Shown here in pieces: positions 58,876 through 64,000 of a stretch of DNA of 64,000 nucleotides. The stretch comes from a virus. Location: positions 1 through 64,000 of IMG/VR virus record IMGVR_UViG_3300017763_000005; one strand, given 5' to 3'. The translations under genes and the position numbers were made by a program. A model generated the notes under the pieces. It saw nothing but the letters and a program-made list of their open reading frames with translations, was not told where the DNA came from and did not search any database. Numbering within the stretch: position 1 is the stretch's first letter; every line of letters starts with the position of its first letter.

Positions 58876-59433
58876 CTACTTATAAAATATATGATTATTT
58901 ATAACAACAGTATTGTTCAATGAGTCAGCCCAGTAAGGATGTACACTATCTGAATGATAATGTGTAGAACCTTCAGTTATATCTCCATACTTATCTTGTA
59001 AAACATCTCTTGCTACATGCATCGAATATAACCAAGTAGGACTATCAACTGGATCATCTGATTTACCATCACAGAACCAGCTAAACTGACATTGATTTCG
59101 TATTGGAACTACTTCATTTTTCCAATTAACTCTCATTTTAGCTTGATAAACTACACCACATATCGTCGTAGGATAATTAAAATGATTAACTCTATTTAAA
59201 ACAACTTGAGCTACTGCAATTTTTCCAGCTAATGGTTGATTACCTGCTTCAAAATAAATATTTTGAGCTAAACAATATTGTTCTCCATTTGGATCAGATG
59301 CATAAGCTCTTGGTACAGCAAACATAACAGCTCCAAGTAAAAATCCAAATAGCATTCCACTTAAAAATGATTTGAACATTTTACGTCCTTGTTCGTTAAC
59401 TTCTTTATCTATTGCTTTGCCAAATTTACTCAT
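58876..59433 (-). CDS. Cell-wall hydrolase, SleB type
   Basis: 185 residues: a charged N-terminus, a membrane segment (about 21-45, FKSFLSGMLFGFLLGAVMFA) as signal or anchor, then NIYFEAGNQPLAGKIAVAQV, VLNRV, TTICGVVYQ and CQFSWFCDGKSDDP, the SleB/CwlJ hydrolase family with its catalytic Glu in YFEAGNQ. It should act on peptidoglycan from the periplasmic side. It is a second wall-degrading enzyme besides the T4-type lysozyme. Coupled to the primase-like gene. Confidence 0.88.
   Translation of the reverse strand: MSKFGKAIDKEVNEQGRKMFKSFLSGMLFGFLLGAVMFAVPRAYASDPNGEQYCLAQNIYFEAGNQPLAGKIAVAQVVLNRVNHFNYPTTICGVVYQAKMRVNWKNEVVPIRNQCQFSWFCDGKSDDPVDSPTWLYSMHVARDVLQDKYGDITEGSTHYHSDSVHPYWADSLNNTVVINNHIFYK
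58896..58903 (-). promoter_or_regulatory. Late promoter (TATAAATA) of the SNase-like gene
   Basis: TATAAATA on the minus strand inside the 3' end of the SleB gene, 30 bases before the ATG at 58866. Confidence 0.6.
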
Positions 59434-60347
59434 ATATTATTTTTAAACACGAATTCAATAGCTCGTGCAGCCTCCTTTTCTAAATCACGTTTTGAATACC
59501 AACCACCTGTATCAAGATCTAAGTCTCTACAAATGTACTCAATCTCTTTAGGAGTAATTGGATATCCTTTACTCATAGCATTACCTGCTGTTGTTAGCAT
59601 GATTTGATACATCTTAGAGTACCAACCAGTACCAGTAATACCTTTATATTCATCAATCTGTTTTTTGTTTACAAATGGACAATCACGATATGATGTCCAA
59701 CTAAAGTTAGTATTATTTAATTCATTGCGTTTTCTTTCAAGTAAAGCTTTTTGTATTGCTTCAGGAAAACGATCGAACATTGTTTGATTAGGTTTGACGT
59801 ATGGATACTTTTCCATAAGGTCATTTGGATTCATAATATCTCCATCATGAGAGAATATGAAGTTGAAACTGTTTTTATATTTAGCAGGAACATAATACAT
59901 TCTGCTTAAGTCTTTGGTTTGAGCATCAGCAATATCGCCAATCTCTTTATTTAAAGCATACCAAAAATGCTTAATATCATCGGTATCTACATTGCATGTC
60001 AATGGAAATACTAAACGAAACTTTGGAGATTCAACTGTAGATGAAGCTGTTGAATAACAAACATAACGATACTTATCATACTTTGATTCGATATCTTTCA
60101 TATCTCCTTCATAGTCATCAATATCAAGAATACCAAAGCCACCCCAACCTACAACATTATCGTTTGCACGAGTAGTATCAGGTTGATAAATGGCTGGACT
60201 TAAAAGAGGAGCATCCTTCTTTGTAGGATACTTTGTAGATTCTGATAGCTTATACAGGATAGCCTCGAACTCGTCGAAGCTAGTATAGTCCATACGTTTA
60301 TCTGTTTTATTATCGTATATACTATCGAATATCGTTAAACTTACCAT
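59430..60347 (-). CDS. Archaeo-eukaryotic-primase-like replication protein
   Basis: 305 residues. VVGWGGFGILDIDDYEGDMK, then YRYVCYSTASSTVESPKFRL and VFPLTCNV are the D-x-D and S-x-H-like core of the AEP primase/Rep fold, and DLSRMYYVPAKYKN follows as in those proteins. The C-terminal 100 residues are a helical PriCT-like region (YQIMLTTAGNAMSKGYPITP). It may act as a primase-polymerase or replication-initiation factor, separate from the gp61 primase expected elsewhere. It overlaps the MazG-like gene by 26 bases. Confidence 0.75.
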   Translation of the reverse strand: MVSLTIFDSIYDNKTDKRMDYTSFDEFEAILYKLSESTKYPTKKDAPLLSPAIYQPDTTRANDNVVGWGGFGILDIDDYEGDMKDIESKYDKYRYVCYSTASSTVESPKFRLVFPLTCNVDTDDIKHFWYALNKEIGDIADAQTKDLSRMYYVPAKYKNSFNFIFSHDGDIMNPNDLMEKYPYVKPNQTMFDRFPEAIQKALLERKRNELNNTNFSWTSYRDCPFVNKKQIDEYKGITGTGWYSKMYQIMLTTAGNAMSKGYPITPKEIEYICRDLDLDTGGWYSKRDLEKEAARAIEFVFKNNI

Positions 60348-60735
60348 GATTGTCTTTGTGACTTGGTGCCTCCCAATCTTCAGGTTTAATTAAGTCTGGT
60401 AATCCAAGTGGATTAGGTCTTTCTGGTTTTACGCCGACTTGTTTATTCATATTTGCTTTAAGTACTTCATCCCATGCTTTATATGGATTAATTCCAAAAG
60501 CATCTAGTGTACCAATTGCTACAACACAAAGATCGATAAGACCATCAACTATTTCTTCTGCATCAGTACTTATAAGTGCTGCTTCAGTTTCATCAAGCTC
60601 TTCTCTTAAGAAGTCAACTCTAAATTGTAAGTATGTACGAAGTTTATCTGGATTTTCTTTGTTTTCTTCCATCCATTTCTTTACACCATACTTATCATGC
60701 ATGATTGCAATATCTCTTACCCAATCAAAACTCAT
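60322..60735 (-). CDS. MazG-like nucleotide pyrophosphohydrolase
   Basis: 137 residues: RVDFLREELDETEAALISTD, then AEEIVDGLIDLCVVAIGTLD give the E-x2-E...E-x2-D metal-binding signature of the PRA-PH/MazG superfamily. It is likely to hydrolyse (d)NTPs or alarmone-type nucleotides. The C-terminal 40 residues are Pro-rich. Marine T4-like phages often carry such genes. Overlaps on both sides. Confidence 0.85.
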   Translation of the reverse strand: MSFDWVRDIAIMHDKYGVKKWMEENKENPDKLRTYLQFRVDFLREELDETEAALISTDAEEIVDGLIDLCVVAIGTLDAFGINPYKAWDEVLKANMNKQVGVKPERPNPLGLPDLIKPEDWEAPSHKDNHGKFNDIR

Positions 60736-60896
60736 TTTCTATTGTCCTCTAATTGTAATAGTGTTATCCATATTAATAGCAATAAGAATCCCCACATGCT
60801 ATTTAGTGTTTGTAAAAGTGGATACATAAAATCATATCCAAAAAGTACTGAGGATACAACTGTTAATCCAAATATTCCAGTTAATAATCTCATCAT
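60732..60896 (-). CDS. 54-residue membrane protein
   Basis: Encodes MMRLLTGIFGLTVVSSVLFG, YDFMYPLLQTLNSMWGFLLL and LIWITLLQLEDNRK: two hydrophobic segments. The tandem ATGs overlap the stop of the 61168 gene (ATGATGA), and its stop overlaps the MazG-like ATG. Function unknown. Confidence 0.6.
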   Translation of the reverse strand: MMRLLTGIFGLTVVSSVLFGYDFMYPLLQTLNSMWGFLLLLIWITLLQLEDNRK

Positions 60897-61168
60897 GTTA
60901 TAATTTTGTTCTTAGGTGCAACAAGTCCAGTATCCATTTGCCTTACCTGATCGACTAACTCGTCGACTGGATCAACTGTGAATACAATAAAGTTTTTAGG
61001 AATAGTGATTCCATCTTTTGCTTTTGTATAAGCCATGAAAGGCATAAATCCAATTTTGCCTTCACCAGCTGGTATTAAAGAATAGCCATCAGTAATAGTA
61101 ACATCGCTGCCATTATCTACTACTTTGCCAATTACTTCCTCTCCTGAGGATAATCTTACTAGTTTCAT
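60893..61168 (-). CDS. Conserved LSm-like small protein
   Basis: 91 residues from the ATG at 61168, chosen for GGAG 6 bases upstream. MKLVRLSSGEEVIGKVVDNG, VTITDGYSLIPAGEGKIGFM and PFMAYTKAKDGITIPKNFIV form a beta-barrel pattern like Sm/LSm-type proteins, conserved in marine T4-like phages downstream of an early promoter. An RNA-binding role is possible but unproven. Confidence 0.72.
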   Translation of the reverse strand: MKLVRLSSGEEVIGKVVDNGSDVTITDGYSLIPAGEGKIGFMPFMAYTKAKDGITIPKNFIVFTVDPVDELVDQVRQMDTGLVAPKNKIIT

Positions 61169-61188
61169 ATTTTTCTCCATAGGTATAT

Positions 61189-61217
61189 ATTATACCATAC
61201 TTTTAGTAATTTGTAAA
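61189..61217 (-). promoter_or_regulatory. Early promoter of the LSm-like/MazG/primase-like unit
   Basis: TTTACA at 61217-61212, TATAAT at 61194-61189, 17-base spacer with TGG before the -10, 6 bases after the polymerase stop. Confidence 0.85.
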
Positions 61218-61222
61218 CGTTT

Positions 61223-63754
61223 TTATCCAAAAAAATCCTCAAGGCTTGCGACTTCTTTTGAGTTCCAGCCAACTGCATCCAATATTGGTTCAATTGGATC
61301 GAGGAAAGTTTTTTGAAATTGTATCTCATGATCAATATATTTTCTTAAGCCAAACTCTTCAGGAAGATAGTCTGGAAAAGCAATTACATTTTCATGAATT
61401 GAATTTGGTTGACGAAGATATAAGAACTTAATCTTTTCGCCATTATTGATTGGTTCATATTTCTTTTTAAGTTGCATATCTTCTACAAGTTTGTTATATA
61501 GAATAGAACCACGAACATGAATAGGTGTACCTTTTTTATAGAGAGTATTTCTATCCTGCCATTTGCGAACTTGAGTTACGCCTCTTGGAAAGGCAATCTC
61601 GTCTGGTTCAAGCGTTTTAAAATAGTTTTTGAATTGTTCGATTGCTTGTTGAACTGATGACTCATCTTCTTTCATGATAACGTGAAAGATCTTTTTAAGA
61701 GCTTCACGACATGGAGCTGGTGTAGAAGACTTAATAGCTTCAATACCCATAATTTTGAGTTTTGGTTCAGCATATCTTACGCCTTCGTTGTCATGTACAT
61801 TCATAATATATCGTTTCTTTGCAGTCCAAAGAGCACGATCAGCAATTGCTTCACGTTTCATGACCATACGATTATCTACACCGCCTAATATATCATAGAG
61901 TTCAGCATAAGACTTTTCAAGCTCTGGTTCCAAAGCATCTTGGCAAACTTTATCTAAGAAATCGATTGGATTGTTTGGTTGTACCTTTTTGACGAGATCG
62001 TCTAAGCTAACATACAACGAGTCGGTGTCGATTGCAACGATATAATCTTTCCAGTCTCTGTTTTGGAGCACTCGATTGAGGTAGGAGTTAAGCGCATATT
62101 CGGCCCATCGTATTGTAAGTTGTCCGGTGAGGGTAATTGCTTCTGCGATTCGTTGGTCAAAAAAGCGAAAGTAGCGATTCCCCATAGCACCATACAAGCT
62201 ATTAAGGAGAATCTTAATCGACATTTGTCTGTTTTCTGCGATTGCAATATCTCTTTCGATTCGATACATTTCTTGTTTATCATTTTTATCTACCTTTTGT
62301 AATTCTTTTTGAGCATCAATCATTTGTTGCTTGATTTCTACACGTTCTTTATACATCTCATCGATAATAAATGGAACAATACCTTGTCGATCAGTTCGAA
62401 AATATTGGCCATTTGCAGCAAGAGCTTTACCACGATTGTCAGGACGAGTAGATTTAGTAAGAACATTTTCAATATCAAACTGAGTAATCTCTCCATTGGC
62501 AATCGTTTCTGGCGACATGTTGTATTGCATAATGATTGATGGATATAGTGAGTTAAGATCAAACGATACAATATTGTCATGTATTCCTACATGAGGATCT
62601 TTTACAAACCCGCCAGGATAAGCTGACTTTGTTTTATCTTCGATAAATGGAACAACGATATTGTTTGCAAACAGTTTACGATATATAATCGTATCCCATA
62701 TCAATGTTGTACCAAACGTGTCATTATAGTTTACGCCACCTTTATATGCCATTGTCATGCAAAGTGTAATTAATCCAAGCTTATCTTCGATACGATCTAC
62801 AAGCTCAACGTCTTTGATATTATAGTCAATAAACTTTTGATGATTATGTTTGTAAAGAGTATGAAGATTAGAATACTCTTCGTATGAGAGTTTCTTTTCG
62901 CCAAGTACAACATGAGCAATATGATCAAGTTTATACGACTCTTGTGGACCATATGAATAACCAAACTTTTTAAATAAGTCAAGATAATCTAATTGAGATA
63001 TACCTTTAAGCTCATAAGCAGTTTGAGTTCTACCCATCTTAGTTATTTCTTGTCTGTCAACCATACCCCAAGGACTTAGCCTTTTGACATATGATTCGCC
63101 AAGCATACGATTAATACGATTGACAAGATATGGAATATCAAAGAACCTTGTATTCCAGCCAGTAACAACGTCTGGACTATATTGTTGAGAAGACCAATGA
63201 GTAATAAAGTTAATAAGCAAATCGTCTTCACGATCAAACTTACGATATACAACCATGTGATCTTTCATGTATGATTGTTCAGTGTCATAGTCGCCAAGTC
63301 CCCATACGTAATATGTTCCACCAATATTACTTTTCATTGCAATCGATATAACTTTATGATCAGCCTTTTCTGGCTCAGGGAATCCATCATCGGATGCGAC
63401 TTCGATATCGATTGTGGTTACGTTGATTTTATTACGATTGAATTCAACTTCACCTGGGTAATAGTCATTGATAAAAGCAGGAATATACTTTGTATTTCCA
63501 TAGATTGTTTTACCTGAGACTCCTTTGTTTGCAGTAACGTATTCGTTAGCTGCTCTCATAGATTCGAATCTCTTACCAGCATTAGCTACGCCGACAGGAG
63601 TTCCATCTAGAGCTTTCCAATTTGTTTTTAGATTTGTGGATGTAAAAAGGATTGGTTCGTATTTGATTTTCTTTTCGATTCTTCGACCATGATCATATCC
63701 TCGTAAAAGAATTTGATTGCCATATCGAGAAACGTTAGTATAGAATTGCAACAT
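61223..63754 (-). CDS. 43: DNA polymerase gp43 (family B)
   Basis: 843 residues (T4 gp43 is 898). Exonuclease motifs: VTTIDIEVASDDGFPEPEKA (Asp/Glu), a WNTRFFDIPYLVNR motif II, and YNIKDVELVDRIEDK motif III. Polymerase motifs: SFDLNSLYPSIIMQYNMSPE (A), KILLNSLYGAMGN (B) and VAIDTDSLYVS (C) with the metal-binding Asp pair. The C-terminus ends KEVASLEDFFG, as expected for the sliding-clamp-binding peptide of T4-like polymerases. It is a full proofreading replicative enzyme, directly under its own early promoter. Confidence 0.97.
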   Translation of the reverse strand: MLQFYTNVSRYGNQILLRGYDHGRRIEKKIKYEPILFTSTNLKTNWKALDGTPVGVANAGKRFESMRAANEYVTANKGVSGKTIYGNTKYIPAFINDYYPGEVEFNRNKINVTTIDIEVASDDGFPEPEKADHKVISIAMKSNIGGTYYVWGLGDYDTEQSYMKDHMVVYRKFDREDDLLINFITHWSSQQYSPDVVTGWNTRFFDIPYLVNRINRMLGESYVKRLSPWGMVDRQEITKMGRTQTAYELKGISQLDYLDLFKKFGYSYGPQESYKLDHIAHVVLGEKKLSYEEYSNLHTLYKHNHQKFIDYNIKDVELVDRIEDKLGLITLCMTMAYKGGVNYNDTFGTTLIWDTIIYRKLFANNIVVPFIEDKTKSAYPGGFVKDPHVGIHDNIVSFDLNSLYPSIIMQYNMSPETIANGEITQFDIENVLTKSTRPDNRGKALAANGQYFRTDRQGIVPFIIDEMYKERVEIKQQMIDAQKELQKVDKNDKQEMYRIERDIAIAENRQMSIKILLNSLYGAMGNRYFRFFDQRIAEAITLTGQLTIRWAEYALNSYLNRVLQNRDWKDYIVAIDTDSLYVSLDDLVKKVQPNNPIDFLDKVCQDALEPELEKSYAELYDILGGVDNRMVMKREAIADRALWTAKKRYIMNVHDNEGVRYAEPKLKIMGIEAIKSSTPAPCREALKKIFHVIMKEDESSVQQAIEQFKNYFKTLEPDEIAFPRGVTQVRKWQDRNTLYKKGTPIHVRGSILYNKLVEDMQLKKKYEPINNGEKIKFLYLRQPNSIHENVIAFPDYLPEEFGLRKYIDHEIQFQKTFLDPIEPILDAVGWNSKEVASLEDFFG

Positions 63755-63760
63755 GTATAT

Positions 63761-63789
63761 ATTATACCATAGTTTTGTACGTTTGTAAA
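63761..63789 (-). promoter_or_regulatory. Early promoter of DNA polymerase
   Basis: TTTACA at 63789-63784, TATAAT at 63766-63761, 17-base spacer with TGG before the -10, 7 bases before the ATG. Confidence 0.85.
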
Positions 63790-63819
63790 CGTTTTATTTC
63801 AATTATTTTCAATAAGGTT

Positions 63820-63839
63820 GGGGGAGTTATTCCTCCCCC
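63820..63839 (-). terminator. Hairpin after the partial membrane-protein gene
   Basis: GGGGGAG/CTCCCCC 7-bp stem with a 6-base loop, 21 bases past the stop at 63861. The minus strand lacks a strong T-run, so termination is likely but less certain than at 7127 or 47973. Confidence 0.6.
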
Positions 63840-63860
63840 GCATGATTTTCATTTTGAGAC

Positions 63861-64000
63861 TTAAATGCTAGCCACTTGAGCAATCATTATAGCTGGTGCT
63901 AATCCTAAGATTAACGTAGTTACAATAATGCTAATTGTAGCTGTCTTTAAGGTCTCGGCAACGTCATCATATTTTTCAGCAAAGCTTATTATATGTTTCA
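63861..64000 (-). CDS. Membrane protein, C-terminal part (cut by window edge)
   Basis: The minus strand is open from the window edge to TAA at 63861, giving about 46 residues: KHIISFAEKYDDVAETLKTA, TISIIVTTLILGLAPAIMIA and QVASI. One transmembrane helix near the C-terminus with an acidic helix before it. It ends ahead of a hairpin. No family can be named. Confidence 0.6.
   Translation of the reverse strand, partial: KHIISFAEKYDDVAETLKTATISIIVTTLILGLAPAIMIAQVASI

Noticed and set aside
62002-62283. Frames within the polymerase gene (for example 93 residues at 62002-62283)
   Set aside because: They overlap conserved polymerase motifs in another frame and have no ribosome binding site.
1-64000. 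tRNA genes
   Set aside because: The few GTTCGA/GGTTCAA-like strings (for example near 14766, 32122, 52300) are inside coding regions and have no cloverleaf around them.
1-64000. CRISPR arrays, insertion sequences, integrase or attachment sites
   Set aside because: No regularly spaced direct repeats, no transposase or integrase motif, and continuous T4-like operon structure.

Overview
This window is about 64 kb of an AT-rich (roughly one-third G+C) T4-like tailed-phage genome. Recognisable T4-type genes include baseplate and tail genes (gp53, gp48, gp26, gp51, a gp19-like tube), head completion gp4, replication and recombination genes (gp32, gp59, gp33, gp41, UvsX, gp43, RNase H), NrdA/NrdB, dCMP hydroxymethylase gp42, a T4-type lysozyme and a spanin pair. 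Many small conserved genes, a phage-borne bS21, a peroxiredoxin and curli genes are what I would expect from marine T4-like phages of AT-rich heterotrophs such as SAR11 or OM43-type hosts. The host is an inference; the phage identity is firm. No tRNA, CRISPR array, integrase or insertion sequence was seen.

Layout. 1-2137 (minus) holds baseplate genes. 2181-7128 (plus) is a late tail/head operon: gp4, tube-like, gp26, gp51, a membrane protein and a tape-measure-like protein. Everything from 7171 to 64000 is on the minus strand. 7171-10625 is a replication operon (gp32, gp59, gp33, peroxiredoxin). 10755-14506 holds small early genes. 14662-22146 is one long late operon encoding a curli-type apparatus (CsgF, CsgG, two curlin-repeat proteins, a FecR-domain protein) plus an IscU scaffold and a CHASE2-adenylate cyclase. 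22239-25049 is a lysis/structural block. 25046-31691 holds small genes, a nuclease, a glycosyltransferase-like gene and RNase H. 31733-36888 carries glutaredoxin, cytochrome c and ribonucleotide reductase. 36931-38293 has spanins and an acyl carrier protein. 38293-46778 is a late block rich in proteins with T4 capsid-targeting-like leaders. 48216-51237 is gp41-UvsX-bS21. 51271-57929 is a DNA-modification and nucleotide block. 57971-63754 has nucleases, a cell-wall hydrolase, a primase-like gene, a MazG-like gene and DNA polymerase.

Regulation is readable. Fifteen early promoters share the layout TTTACA-17 bases-TATAAT, and late genes have T4-type TATAAATA boxes. Several operons end in hairpin-plus-T-run terminators.

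The points I consider most worth following are: (1) the curli/FecR/cyclase/IscU operon; (2) two candidate programmed -1 frameshifts with the same layout (slippery heptamer, stop, 8-bp stem-loop 19-20 bases downstream), one joining gp26 to gp51 and one extending a lipoprotein; (3) a five-gene coupled operon (inositol-phosphate synthase, HAD phosphatase, hmdU-kinase-helical-like protein, GDSH-motif protein, C5-methyltransferase) beside dCMP hydroxymethylase, suggesting hypermodified cytosine; (4) sliding-clamp-binding-like C-terminal tails shared by that operon and DNA polymerase; (5) a set of enzymes with capsid-targeting leaders that may be packaged and injected, two of whose units carry a repeated fused early/late promoter.
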